DNA of 64,000 nucleotides from Tyzzerella sp. (GCA_017465565.1 JAFTWA010000058.1:1-64000); one strand, 5' to 3'; shown: positions 1-8,345, counted from the first letter of the stretch. The notes: a model not told the origin generated them from the letters alone. Made by a program: numbers and translations.

Positions 1-2
1 AG

Positions 3-62
3 CGTGGACTCGGAATCCTAACACCGATGGAATTTTACCAAAAACAATTATTAGCAGCATAA
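3..62 (+). CDS. C-terminal tail of a possible transposase (5' end outside window)
   Basis: The first 60 bases read in one frame as a 19-residue tail ending in LTPMEFYQKQLLAA and a TAA stop. A TPMEF motif near the C-terminus is typical of the end of DDE integrase-core transposases, where it follows the catalytic glutamate helix. A perfect 10-bp hairpin follows directly, as expected at the end of a transcription unit. The assignment rests on a very short piece and could be wrong. Confidence 0.3.
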   Translation, partial: RGLGILTPMEFYQKQLLAA

Positions 63-65
63 AAA

Positions 66-91
66 TGTTGCCCGGCATATACCGGGCAACA
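66..91. terminator. hairpin terminator
   Basis: A perfect 10-bp inverted repeat (TGTTGCCCGG / CCGGGCAACA) with a 6-nt loop sits four bases after the stop at 62. The + side is followed by A-rich then T-rich sequence; the minus side runs straight into TTTTT. It probably ends transcription in both directions. Confidence 0.6.
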
Positions 92-397
92 CAAAAACTT
101 TATATTTTTTTACTTGTCTACTTGACGGGGCGCACACCAAAAATCGGGCGATAGGGGCTTATTTCATTTTTGGGAATATTATTCTGACGACTAAAAATGC
201 TGGTAAATTATGTTTTTCCATGCTACAATAAACAAAAGCATTATATTTCTAAGTTCTATGCGGTATAACCGTTTCTAAAAATCTATATTTTCATTTCTAA
301 GAAATCTCAATGCTTTCAAATTCCAATTAACAAAGCAGCGAGGTTTTATAGGAAGAACTGTGGGACCTCCTGCAATTTTCACAAAGGAGGTATGTGT
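92..397. other. A+T-rich leader without gene
   Basis: No convincing gene, RNA or repeat is seen here. The only clear signal is the ribosome site AAAGGAGG at 383-390, which places the start of the next gene at the ATG at 398 rather than at the ATG at 392, only one base after the site. Confidence 0.5.
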
Positions 398-1417
398 ATG
401 ACACAAGTGACACATCTGTCCCACAGTATAGAGGGGACGGTACATGCAGCACAGTATGATGAAGCTGCAAAACGGTTGGTCGCTGACAAGCAAGTTTTAG
501 CGCGTATTGTCAAGGGAACAATCGAAGAATTTAAAGACTATACCATTGACGAAATCATTGCAGCTATAGAAGAAGAGCCACAGGTTGCGATCAGAGAGGT
601 ATATCCAGGAAAACAATATAAGAGGCAGGCGCCAGGTGCAATCCACGGTATGAACACAGAAAGTGCTATTCCTGGAGAGGGGAAAGTTACATTTGATATT
701 TATTTTTATGTAATGACCAAGGAAAAAGAAAGTGTTAAAATTATCATTAACATTGAACTGCAAAAAGATTACTACGTAGGATATCATTTCGGGGCAAGAG
801 GAGTATTTTACGGGGCGCGAATGCTATCAGAACAGCTTGACAGAGATTTTACAGTGGATAATTATGACAATATGAAAAAGGTGTACTCTATTTGGATATG
901 CATGAATGCACCGGAAAAAGATGCAAATACGATTACAAGATGTTCGATGAAACAAGAAGAAGTATATGGCAACTTTTCAAAAGATGAGTTGTGTGATTTT
1001 ATAACAGTTATTATCGTTCGGTTGTCTGGAAAAGATAATCGCGATCAGAAGAATCAGTTGATTGACATGTTAACGGTACTGCTGTCAGATGAGATGGACG
1101 CGGAAACAAAGAAACGAGAATTATCAGAGAAACACGGTATGGTTATGACCGGGAAAATCGAAGGAGGTATGAAGAATATGTGTAACTTAGGGGAAGGTTT
1201 GATTGAAAAATACGCGGCAAAAGGACTTGCGCAAGGAATGGCGCAAGGAATGGCGCAAGGAATGGCAAAAGGAATGGAGCAAGGAATTAGTCATCTAGTC
1301 GAGGTTTGTCAGGAACTGGGACATGAAAAAGAGATTGTTATTTCGAAACTTATGGAAAAATACCAGCTTAGCCAGCAGGAAGCTGAAGAAAAGGTTGACG
1401 AGTATTGGAAGAAGTAA
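398..1417 (+). CDS. Rpn-family PD-(D/E)XK nuclease / transposase-like protein
   Basis: This 339-residue protein resembles the Rpn (recombination-promoting nuclease) family, DNA endonucleases of the PD-(D/E)XK fold, common in many near-identical copies in Lachnospiraceae. The core is visible: an Asp in TFDIYFYV about residue 105 and an E-x-Q strand motif (NIELQ) about residue 127, then the helix bearing the GYHFGARGVFYGARM pattern. Near the C-terminus there is a short glycine-methionine repeat (QGMA/KGME units, about residues 281-299) encoded by 12-bp direct repeats at about 1228-1287, a feature often seen in this family. The start at 398 is chosen because it lies 7 nt after AAAGGAGG. It is a single-gene unit closed by a terminator. 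Function in this host is unknown. Confidence 0.75.
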   Translation: MTQVTHLSHSIEGTVHAAQYDEAAKRLVADKQVLARIVKGTIEEFKDYTIDEIIAAIEEEPQVAIREVYPGKQYKRQAPGAIHGMNTESAIPGEGKVTFDIYFYVMTKEKESVKIIINIELQKDYYVGYHFGARGVFYGARMLSEQLDRDFTVDNYDNMKKVYSIWICMNAPEKDANTITRCSMKQEEVYGNFSKDELCDFITVIIVRLSGKDNRDQKNQLIDMLTVLLSDEMDAETKKRELSEKHGMVMTGKIEGGMKNMCNLGEGLIEKYAAKGLAQGMAQGMAQGMAKGMEQGISHLVEVCQELGHEKEIVISKLMEKYQLSQQEAEEKVDEYWKK

Positions 1418-1431
1418 ATATTGAATCTTTT

Positions 1432-1478
1432 AAAGGCGAGTGATATAATCGATTTCACATCGAAAGGCACTCGCCTTT
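1432..1478 (+). terminator. terminator after the Rpn-like gene
   Basis: An 11-bp perfect stem (AAAGGCGAGTG / CACTCGCCTTT) with a 25-nt loop lies 15 bases after the stop, followed by a T-rich stretch. Confidence 0.75.
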
Positions 1479-1608
1479 CATATATTTTCTACTTATTTGG
1501 AAGAACAGTCGAATATTTCAGCGCTTAAACTTTAATAATTTAAGTATAGCTTCTTTCATTTATTGGCGAAAATTACGGAATGAAATTTATGGAACAGGAA
1601 TAGTGTGT

Positions 1609-2526
1609 ATGTTGATTATTATTGTAGTATTTCTTACGGTTTTATATTTTATCTACCGCTATGCTTTTGGCACAGACCCGAAGCGTATTGCGGGAGATGA
1701 TGAAATACCAGAATATAAATCTTATGAGCAGTATGGGGAACAGATACGACGCAATGTAGCGGAAATGAAGGCGACGCCTTCGCAAAAGGTGACAATCACC
1801 ACCAAAGATGGTGTGAGACTTTATGGGCGATACTATCATGTGAATGATGGAGCGCCAATTGTAATTATGTTTCACGGATATCGCGGAAGCTCATTTCGCG
1901 ATGGAATGGGAGCGTTTAAGATTAGCCGAGATAATGGCTATAATATTTTGATGGTGGACCAGCGGGCGCACCGTGAAAGCAGCGGAAAGACGATTACATT
2001 TGGTGTGAAGGAGCGCTATGATTGTCTGGAATGGGTTCGGCATGTGATTTCGCATTTTGGAAAAGAGACGCAGATTATTTTGGTTGGTCTGTCAATGGGA
2101 GCGTCGACAGTTCTGATGGCGACAGGTTTGGATTTGCCGAATAATGTAAAAGGTGTGATTGCAGACTGTGGATACTCGGCTCCGAAGGATATTCTTGGGA
2201 AGGTGATTGGCATGATGAAGCTCCCAGTGGAACCAGTGTATTTGCTGGTAAGACTTAGTGCCATGTTATTCGGAGGATTTGACCCAGATTCAGCTTCGGC
2301 GACGGAAGCACTTCGTAATTGTAAAATACCGGTGCTTTTGATTCATGGGGAAGGGGACCACCTGGTGCCATGTGAGATGAGTCGCATGAATTATGAGGCT
2401 TGTAATAGTGAAGAGAAAGAGATATTTACCGTTCCGGATGCCGAGCATGGAATGAGTTACTTGTTGGACGAAAAAGGATATAGAGAGCGAGTGGAAGCAT
2501 TTTTGAAAAGAAACTTCGAAAGATAA
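1609..2526 (+). CDS. membrane-anchored alpha/beta hydrolase
   Basis: A serine hydrolase of the alpha/beta fold. An N-terminal hydrophobic segment (about residues 1-17) followed by a basic residue suggests a signal anchor with the catalytic domain outside. The triad is readable: nucleophile in GLSMG (about residue 163), Asp in HGEGDHLVP (about residue 246), His in DAEHGM (about residue 284); the oxyanion-hole HGYRGSS motif is at about residue 89. Such proteins are often annotated as esterase or peptidase-like; substrate unknown. The ATG at 1609 is preferred over the GTG at 1603 because it sits 8 nt after AGGAA. greA begins 15 bases downstream, so the two are probably co-transcribed. Confidence 0.8.
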   Translation: MLIIIVVFLTVLYFIYRYAFGTDPKRIAGDDEIPEYKSYEQYGEQIRRNVAEMKATPSQKVTITTKDGVRLYGRYYHVNDGAPIVIMFHGYRGSSFRDGMGAFKISRDNGYNILMVDQRAHRESSGKTITFGVKERYDCLEWVRHVISHFGKETQIILVGLSMGASTVLMATGLDLPNNVKGVIADCGYSAPKDILGKVIGMMKLPVEPVYLLVRLSAMLFGGFDPDSASATEALRNCKIPVLLIHGEGDHLVPCEMSRMNYEACNSEEKEIFTVPDAEHGMSYLLDEKGYRERVEAFLKRNFER

Positions 2527-2541
2527 ACAGGAGAGAGTTAT

Positions 2542-3045
2542 ATGTTTAATGAATTAACGCAAAAAGACATTGATGATATGATGGCAGAGGTGGAATACCG
2601 CAAGTGCGTAGTGCGGAAGGAACTTCTTGAGGATGTGAAAACGGCCAGAGCCCACGGCGATTTGAGTGAAAATTTCGAATATAAAGCGGCAAAGCAGGCG
2701 AAAAACCAGAATGAGAGTCGAATTCGATATTTGGAGAAAATGATTCGAACAGCCGTTATTGTCAGTGATGAATCAAAGGATGACGAGGTCGGAATCAATA
2801 AAATTGTGGAGTTGTATTTTGAAGATGACGACGAAGTAGAGGAGTTCAAGATTGTGACAACAGTTCGCGGGAATTCTCTCAAGAATCTTGTGAGCACGGA
2901 GTCGCCAATAGGCAAGGCGCTTATGGGACACAAGGTAGGTGACAGGGTTCGGATAGCAATTAATGCGAGTGCAGGCTATTATGTTGAAATTAAATCAATC
3001 AAAGCAGCTGCACAAGGAGAAGAAGAGGATTTGAGAAAGTTTTAA
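2542..3045 (+). CDS. greA: transcript cleavage factor GreA
   Basis: GreA enters the secondary channel of RNA polymerase and stimulates cleavage of backtracked RNA. The 167-residue length and architecture fit: an N-terminal coiled coil (about residues 5-75) carrying the tip motif GDLSENFEYKAAK, where the Asp and Glu position Mg2+ at the polymerase active site, then the C-terminal domain with SPIGKALMGHKVGD. The C-terminal tail is more acidic than in typical GreA. The gene follows the hydrolase gene closely with a good GGAGAG ribosome site. No terminator stem is obvious before the promoter at 3111. Confidence 0.92.
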   Translation: MFNELTQKDIDDMMAEVEYRKCVVRKELLEDVKTARAHGDLSENFEYKAAKQAKNQNESRIRYLEKMIRTAVIVSDESKDDEVGINKIVELYFEDDDEVEEFKIVTTVRGNSLKNLVSTESPIGKALMGHKVGDRVRIAINASAGYYVEIKSIKAAAQGEEEDLRKF

Positions 3046-3110
3046 AGTGTCGGAGAAATACCTCCATTTTTTGTTAAAAAAATAACCTGTCTGACAATTT
3101 TTAAATTAAA

Positions 3111-3139
3111 TTGACAATAATAATAGTATTTGTTATTAT
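3111..3139 (+). promoter_or_regulatory. near-consensus sigma-A promoter for the SDR gene
   Basis: TTGACA (3111-3116), a 17-bp spacer and TATTAT (3134-3139), with TG one base upstream of the -10 element (extended -10). This is one of the strongest promoters in the window; the predicted start is near 3146, giving a leader of about 36 nt ending in AGGAGGGAA. Confidence 0.8.
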
Positions 3140-3181
3140 TTTAGTAAGAAAAGAAGATAATTTGATTAGGAGGGAACTGAT

Positions 3182-3925
3182 ATGTTAAAAGGAAAGGTAG
3201 CAGTTATTACTGGAGGAACAAGAGGAATTGGAAGCGCGACTGTAAAGAAGTTTTTAGATAATGGTGCAACGGTAGCTGTTCTGGGTTCTCGTCAGGAGAC
3301 AGTAGACAGAGCAATCGCCAAATTAAAGGAGGAGAATCCAGATTATCCGGTGGTTGGATATTGGCCAGATTTAGGGAAATATAGTGAAATCGAGGAAGTA
3401 TTTTTGGATGTTAAAGAAAGGTTTGGGTCACTCGATATTCTGGTAAATAACGCGGGGATTTCGGCGAGAGACAAGATATATGATTATTCGGTAGAAGAAT
3501 TTTCAAAGATTATGGATTTGAATGTGAACGCTGTATTTTTATGTGCAAAAGCAGCGGCTCAGATTATGAAAGCGCAGGGTGGCGGAGTGATTCTAAATAC
3601 AAGCTCGATGGTTAGTATTTACGGTCAGCCTTCAGGATGCGGTTATCCTGCATCGAAATATGCTGTCAACGGACTTACAAAATCATTGGCAAGGGAGCTT
3701 GGCCCAGATAATATCCGTGTAAATGCGGTGGCACCTGGCGTGACAAAGACAGATATGGTAGCAGCGCTTCCAGAGGCTATGATTAAGCCGCTTATTGCGA
3801 CAATTCCGCTTCGCAGAGTTGGTGAGCCAGAAGATATTGCAAATGCATTTTTATTCCTCGCAAGCGATATGGCAAGCTATATTACTGGTACTGTTTTATC
3901 AGTAGACGGGGCTGCAATGAACTAA
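3182..3925 (+). CDS. SDR-family oxidoreductase (FabG/BaiA-like)
   Basis: A 247-residue classical short-chain dehydrogenase/reductase. Visible landmarks are the Rossmann glycine motif TGGTRGIG (residues 11-18), NNAG (about residue 89), the catalytic Ser in NTSSMVS, and Y-x-x-x-K in YPASK (about residue 158), plus the SDR C-terminal SVDGA. Its closest recalled resemblance is to FabG-type 3-oxoacyl reductases and to clostridial BaiA-like hydroxysteroid dehydrogenases (shared ITGGTRGIG, GYPASK, APGV-x-TDM, DGA stretches). It is a single-gene unit, not inside a fatty-acid or bai operon, so the substrate cannot be decided from context. Strong promoter upstream, terminator downstream. Confidence 0.85.
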   Translation: MLKGKVAVITGGTRGIGSATVKKFLDNGATVAVLGSRQETVDRAIAKLKEENPDYPVVGYWPDLGKYSEIEEVFLDVKERFGSLDILVNNAGISARDKIYDYSVEEFSKIMDLNVNAVFLCAKAAAQIMKAQGGGVILNTSSMVSIYGQPSGCGYPASKYAVNGLTKSLARELGPDNIRVNAVAPGVTKTDMVAALPEAMIKPLIATIPLRRVGEPEDIANAFLFLASDMASYITGTVLSVDGAAMN

Positions 3926-3964
3926 ACTATAAGTAATACTAATAAATACTCAATCATAAATAAA

Positions 3965-4004
3965 ATAGCCTAAAGTCTAGTAATCTATGTAGCCTTTAGG
4001 CTAT
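3965..4004 (+). terminator. terminator after the SDR gene
   Basis: A perfect 11-bp stem (ATAGCCTAAAG / CTTTAGGCTAT) with an 18-nt loop, followed by an A+T-rich stretch without a clean T-run. Confidence 0.6.
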
Positions 4005-4061
4005 AATTATTATGTTAATTTATGAATATATTACGACAACCGAAGAAAAGGAGAAAGATTC

Positions 4062-4775
4062 ATGGAAATGTTATCAATCGAAAAAGAATTACAGGGAAAT
4101 GCTTATCCAGGACGTGGGATTATTCTTGGTAAAACTCCAGATGGAACAAAGGCGGTAACGGCTTATTTCATCATGGGAAGAAGTGAGAACAGCAGAAACC
4201 GTGTATTTGTAACAGAAGGAGAAGGTATTCGTACGGAAGGCTACGACCCATCAAAATTAACAGATCCTAGCTTAATCATTTACGCACCGGTTCGCGTTTT
4301 GGGAAATAAAACAATTGTAACAAATGGTGACCAGACAGATACCATTTACGAAGGAATGGACAAACAACTCACATTTGAACAGTCATTAAGATGCAGAGAG
4401 TTTGAGCCAGATGCCCCAAACTACACACCTCGTATTTCGGGTATTATGCATATCGAAGGCGGAAAATACAACTATGCAATGTCTATTTTGAAGAGCAACA
4501 ATGGAAACCCAGATGCCTGCAACCGTTACACATTTGCATATGAAAATCCAGTAGCAGGAGAGGGTCATTTTATCCATACATACAAATGCGATGGCAACCC
4601 ACTTCCGAGCTTTGAAGGAGAACCAAAGCTAATTGGTATGCTGGATGATATGGAAGCATTTACAGAAATGTTATGGAACAGCTTAAACGAAGAAAATAAA
4701 GTTTCTTTATTCGTTCGTTATATCGATATTGCAACTGGAAAATATGAGACAAAGATTGTAAACAAGAATCAATAG
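4062..4775 (+). CDS. purO: IMP cyclohydrolase, PurO type
   Basis: Catalyses ring closure of FAICAR to IMP, the last step of de novo purine synthesis. The 237-residue protein lacks any resemblance to the N-terminal half of PurH and instead shows the PurO-type pattern: NAYPGRGI near residue 13, YFIMGRSENSRNRVF about residue 41, and YAPVRVLG near residue 75. PurO was first described in archaea; clostridia use a related form. It is followed 10 bases later by AICAR formyltransferase, so the two enzymes that PurH normally joins are encoded side by side as separate proteins. Ribosome site AAAAGGAG upstream of the ATG. Confidence 0.85.
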   Translation: MEMLSIEKELQGNAYPGRGIILGKTPDGTKAVTAYFIMGRSENSRNRVFVTEGEGIRTEGYDPSKLTDPSLIIYAPVRVLGNKTIVTNGDQTDTIYEGMDKQLTFEQSLRCREFEPDAPNYTPRISGIMHIEGGKYNYAMSILKSNNGNPDACNRYTFAYENPVAGEGHFIHTYKCDGNPLPSFEGEPKLIGMLDDMEAFTEMLWNSLNEENKVSLFVRYIDIATGKYETKIVNKNQ

Positions 4776-4785
4776 GAGACTAGAG

Positions 4786-5961
4786 ATGAAAGAATTAGAA
4801 TTAAAGTATGGATGTAATCCAAATCAGAAACCATCTAAGATTTATATGAATGAAGGCGAGCTTCCAATCAAGGTTTTGTGCGGAAGACCAGGTTATATCA
4901 ATTTCTTGGATGCATTTAATGGATGGCAGTTAGTAAAAGAATTAAAGAAAGCTACAGGGCTTCCTGCAGCAACTTCTTTCAAACACGTTTCACCAGCGGG
5001 AGCAGCAGTTGGTCTTCCTTTAGATGAAACTTTAGCAAAAATCTACTGGGTAGATGACTGTGGCGAATTATCACCACTTGCCTGTGCATATGCAAGAGCA
5101 AGAGGCGCAGACAGAATGTCTTCATTTGGTGATTTTATTTCCCTGTCAGATGTTTGTGATGTTGCAACAGCAAAATTAATTAAACGTGAAGTTTCTGATG
5201 GTGTAATCGCTCCAGGATATGAACCAGAAGCGTTAGAAATTTTAAAACAAAAGAAAAAAGGTAACTATGCCGTTATCGAAATCGATCCAGATTACGAACC
5301 AAATCCAATCGAACACAAAGAAGTATTTGGTATTACATTTGAACAAGGAAGAAATGAGCTTGTAATTGATGACGAATTATTAGCAAACGTAGTTACAGAC
5401 AATAAAGAAATTCCAGAAGAGGCTAAGATTGACCTTGCAATCGCACTGATTACACTCAAATATACACAGTCAAACTCAGTTTGCTATGCAAAGGGCGGAC
5501 AGGCAATCGGTATCGGTGCTGGACAACAATCTCGTATCCACTGTACACGCCTTGCTGGACAGAAAGCAGATAATTGGTGGTTACGCCAGTCTCCAAAGGT
5601 TTTAGGGCTACAATTTGTAGACGGTATCGGCAGAGCAGACAGAGATAACTCAATCGACTTATATATTGGCGAAGAATATATGGATGTCTTAGCTGATGGT
5701 GCTTGGGAAAAGATCTTTAAAGTAAAACCGGAAGTGTTTACAGCAGAGGAAAAACGCGCATGGTTAGACAAGATGGAAAATGTGGCACTTGGTTCAGATG
5801 CATTCTTCCCATTCGGCGACAATATCGAACGTGCTCACAAGAGCGGCGTGAAATACATTGCACAGCCAGGCGGTTCGGTTCGTGATGACAATGTAATCGA
5901 AACATGTAACAAATATAATATGGCAATGGCATTTACAGGAATTCGATTATTCCACCACTAA
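4786..5961 (+). CDS. purH: AICAR formyltransferase, stand-alone
   Basis: Transfers a formyl group from 10-formyl-THF to AICAR, giving FAICAR. At 391 residues it corresponds to the transformylase half of PurH without the IMP cyclohydrolase domain. Recognisable are the Lys-His pair in SFKHVSPAGAAVG (about residue 67), the equivalent of the KHxNPCG motif with PC replaced by PA, and a C-terminal QPGGSVRDDNVIETCN motif typical of PurH proteins. Together with the upstream cyclohydrolase it completes IMP synthesis; the remaining pur genes are not in the window. The unit ends in the terminator-like repeat at 6044-6095. Confidence 0.88.
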   Translation: MKELELKYGCNPNQKPSKIYMNEGELPIKVLCGRPGYINFLDAFNGWQLVKELKKATGLPAATSFKHVSPAGAAVGLPLDETLAKIYWVDDCGELSPLACAYARARGADRMSSFGDFISLSDVCDVATAKLIKREVSDGVIAPGYEPEALEILKQKKKGNYAVIEIDPDYEPNPIEHKEVFGITFEQGRNELVIDDELLANVVTDNKEIPEEAKIDLAIALITLKYTQSNSVCYAKGGQAIGIGAGQQSRIHCTRLAGQKADNWWLRQSPKVLGLQFVDGIGRADRDNSIDLYIGEEYMDVLADGAWEKIFKVKPEVFTAEEKRAWLDKMENVALGSDAFFPFGDNIERAHKSGVKYIAQPGGSVRDDNVIETCNKYNMAMAFTGIRLFHH

Positions 5962-5970
5962 GGTGTTTTG

Positions 5971-6028
5971 CTTGTCTTGCGGCGGCGTAAATTCCATCTT
6001 ACTTGTCTTGTGGCAACGTAAATTCCAT
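5971..6028 (+). repeat. two tandem 27-bp units (31-bp period) of a dispersed repeat
   Basis: Units at 5971-5997 and 6002-6028 share CTTGTCTTG-GGC--CGTAAATTCCAT with five differences or fewer. The same arrangement, inverted and diverged, is present at 8460-8517, where the unit ends in ATCACAT instead. Only two units per locus and no cas genes, so not a CRISPR array. Confidence 0.6.
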
Positions 6029-6110
6029 ATAGGAAAAAATTGTGCTCTGAGGCCCCACATATTCACCGAAAGCGGGGCCTCAGAGCTTGTTTTTTGTGCA
6101 TATGGCAAAA
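6019..6110 (+). repeat. dispersed hairpin element, copy A; acts as terminator of the purine genes
   Basis: The core is a perfect 13-bp stem (GCTCTGAGGCCCC 6044-6056 / GGGGCCTCAGAGC 6074-6086) with a 17-nt loop, then TTGTTTTTT. On the other strand the stem is followed by CAATTTTTT, so it should terminate both ways. Flanks TTCCATAT and GCATATGGCA are also conserved. A near-identical copy lies inverted at 8346-8434, and related sequence is inside the fold-back element at 43360-43520. The rest of the gap to 6235 shows no other feature. Confidence 0.75.
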
Positions 6111-6234
6111 AAGGCGAAAAAACCGTGAGTTTCAGGCGATTTTGGGGCCTAGAGAAGCAAAAAATTTGTATAAGCCCCGCAGGCGACATGCTTAAGCCAC
6201 TTCAGAGAACACCTTTATTTTTTATGAGCCTACA

Positions 6235-6268
6235 GAAAAAAAGAGCCTTAGATATAAACTAAGACTCC
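6235..6268 (-). terminator. terminator of glmM
   Basis: On the minus strand a 9-bp stem with one mismatch (GAGTCTTAG / CTAAGGCTC) is followed by a run of seven T, 20 bases after the glmM stop. Confidence 0.7.
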
Positions 6269-6287
6269 TTCAATAACAATATCAAAT

Positions 6288-7640
6288 TTATTCTACAATC
6301 AATCCTTCTGCACGAATCACATCGATTACTCCATCAACATACTTCGCACAAAGTTCATCTGTTGCAGCCTCAACCATAACACGAATCACAGGCTCTGTAC
6401 CGCTTTCACGTACTAAGATACGTCCGTCTTCGCCAAGTTCTTCTGTTACTTTTGCGATAGCAGCTACAACTGCTGGATTTTCTCTTGCTGTTTTCTTGTC
6501 AGCTACTCTTACGTTCTTTAAGAGTTGTGGGAAGATTTTTACTTCTTCTGCCAATGTACCAAGTAACTGTTTCTTTTCTAACATAACTTCCATAAGTAAT
6601 AATGAAGTCAGGATACCGTCACCTGTTGTTGCATATTTGCTGAAAATGATGTGTCCAGATTGTTCTCCACCGAGTGAGTAGTTGTTCTGTAACATATTTT
6701 CGTAAACATATTTGTCGCCTACAGCTGTCTTCTCATATTTCAAGCCAACTTTATCACAAGCTTTGTAAAGTCCAAGGTTTGACATGATGGTTGTAACGAT
6801 TGTGTCGCCATTTAATCTGCCTTGTTCTTTTAAGTATTTACCGCAGATGTAGAGAATTAGGTCGCCGTCTACTACATTACCATTTTCATCTACTGCAAGA
6901 CATCTGTCTGCATCACCATCGTATGCGAAACCAACGTCCAAATTATTATCTTTTACATATGCCTGTAAAACTTCAATATGTGTTGAACCACAGTTTGTGT
7001 TGATGTTTGTTCCATCTGGTTCGCTGTTGATTACATATGTCTTTGCGCCAAGTGCATCAAATACATTCTTCGCAATGGAAGAGGCACTTCCATTTGAACA
7101 ATCAAGCCCGACTCTTTTGCCTTTGAATGAACGAGTTGCCAATGAAATCAGACGACCGATGTAACGGTTTCTTCCTGCTGAATAGTCTACTGTACGACCG
7201 ATGTTTTCTTTTGTAGCGTATGGAATTTCGCCAACTTCGCCATCAATATAAGCTTCAATCTTTGCTTCTACATCAGCCTCCATCTTATGACCTTGTGCAT
7301 TGATTAATTTAATACCATTATCGTAAAATGGATTGTGGCTTGCTGAAATCATAATACCACAGTCAAAATCCTCAGTTCTTGTAATGTAAGAAACGCTTGG
7401 AGTTGTTGTTACATGCAGTAAATATACGTCAGCACCTGACGCGGTGAGACCTGCTGATAACGCGTCCTCAAACATATAACTGCTTCTTCTTGTATCCTTA
7501 CCGATTACGACTCTAACCTTATGGTCTGCATTTTGACCATAGTACCAGCCGATAAAACGTCCTACTTTAAATGCATGTTCTACTGTTAAATTCACATTAG
7601 CTTCCCCACGGAAACCGTCTGTTCCAAAATATTTTCCCAT
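6288..7640 (-). CDS. glmM: phosphoglucosamine mutase GlmM
   Basis: Interconverts glucosamine-6-P and glucosamine-1-P for UDP-GlcNAc and peptidoglycan synthesis. Length (450 residues) and motifs match: FGTDGFRG at the N-terminus, the phosphoserine loop ISASHNP with the active Ser at residue 101, the Mg2+ loop DGDADR (about residue 242), the sugar-binding GGEQSGH (about residue 327) and the phosphate-binding RESGTEPVIRVM near the C-terminus. Single gene with its own promoter and terminator. GAGGAAAT ribosome site precedes the ATG. Confidence 0.95.
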   Translation of the reverse strand: MGKYFGTDGFRGEANVNLTVEHAFKVGRFIGWYYGQNADHKVRVVIGKDTRRSSYMFEDALSAGLTASGADVYLLHVTTTPSVSYITRTEDFDCGIMISASHNPFYDNGIKLINAQGHKMEADVEAKIEAYIDGEVGEIPYATKENIGRTVDYSAGRNRYIGRLISLATRSFKGKRVGLDCSNGSASSIAKNVFDALGAKTYVINSEPDGTNINTNCGSTHIEVLQAYVKDNNLDVGFAYDGDADRCLAVDENGNVVDGDLILYICGKYLKEQGRLNGDTIVTTIMSNLGLYKACDKVGLKYEKTAVGDKYVYENMLQNNYSLGGEQSGHIIFSKYATTGDGILTSLLLMEVMLEKKQLLGTLAEEVKIFPQLLKNVRVADKKTARENPAVVAAIAKVTEELGEDGRILVRESGTEPVIRVMVEAATDELCAKYVDGVIDVIRAEGLIVE

Positions 7641-7700
7641 TTAAAATTTCCTCCCTAAATTTGACACATAAGCCAAATGTTTGCACAATTTTCTCTTGTT

Positions 7701-7729
7701 ATTATATACTTCTTCGAACAATAATACAA
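7701..7729 (-). promoter_or_regulatory. promoter of glmM
   Basis: On the minus strand a perfect TATAAT (7701-7706) is preceded at 17 bp by TTGTAT (7724-7729). It gives a leader of about 55 nt before the ATG at 7640. Confidence 0.55.
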
Positions 7730-7803
7730 CTTTTTTCTTTACTTTTCATATGTCATATGCTTCAATAAAAGATACCACAAAAAATTCAAGGAGGTTTATT
7801 TTT

Positions 7804-8343
7804 ATGATTTATGAAAAAATGCTCAGTGAGAGTCAGCGTCTCGGGCAACAGATTGATTCCTTGCAATCGCAAATACAAGATTTTCCCGAGGGAAAACTGA
7901 TTTGTTCTTCAAATGGCAGTAGAATCAAATGGCGGCAAAGCGATGGACATGAATCGGTTTACATTCCGAAAGGAAATCGACAGCTGGCTGAGCAACTAGC
8001 ACACAAAAAATACTTGTCACTTCAATTAAAAAACATGGCGCAAGAGAAAAAAGCCATTGATTTTTATCTTCGGCATCATGATTCAAATGCACCTTATAAG
8101 AAAAATGATAGTCATCCTGAAAATTTGATTATCGAAACCCATTCAGGAAATATTGTACGTTCAAAATCTGAAATGCTCATCGATATGTTTTTGTTCAAAA
8201 ACAAAATTCCTTTCCGTTATGAATATCAGTTGGAACTAAATGACATTATCCCATCTATTCAACTAATCACAACTTTTGAAACAAAGAAATCCCCTTTAAC
8301 TGCCGAAAATGTAGAAAGAATTGTACAACAATATTTTCTGTAG
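7804..8343 (+). pseudogene. internally shortened protein of a Lachnospiraceae nuclease-like family
   Basis: The ATG at 7804 is 9 nt after AAGGAGG, giving 179 residues; upstream in-frame ATGs lack a ribosome site. The N-terminal part is a coiled-coil-like segment followed by a KWRQSDG-HESVYIPKGNRQLAEQLA motif, then LVRSKSEMLIDMFL-type sequence (here IVRSKSEMLIDMF) and IPFRYEYQLEL. From memory of this family, full-length members continue with a PD-F and W-E-H-F-G nuclease-like core before IIPSIQLITT; here LEL-ND runs directly into IIPSIQLITTFETKKSPL. That looks like an in-frame deletion of about 50-60 residues that removes the presumed active site, and a second shortening before residue 110. 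The reading frame is open, so it may still be translated. The downstream repeat begins right after the stop. Confidence 0.5.
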
Positions 8344-8345
8344 TT

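Noticed and set aside
5971-6028. Possible two-unit CRISPR remnant
   Set aside because: Only two units with a 4-base gap, no spacer-sized unique sequence, no cas genes in the window.
5963-6262. 99-residue open frame after the AICAR formyltransferase gene
   Set aside because: It runs through the dispersed hairpin element and glmM terminator, has no ribosome site, and translates repeat sequence.
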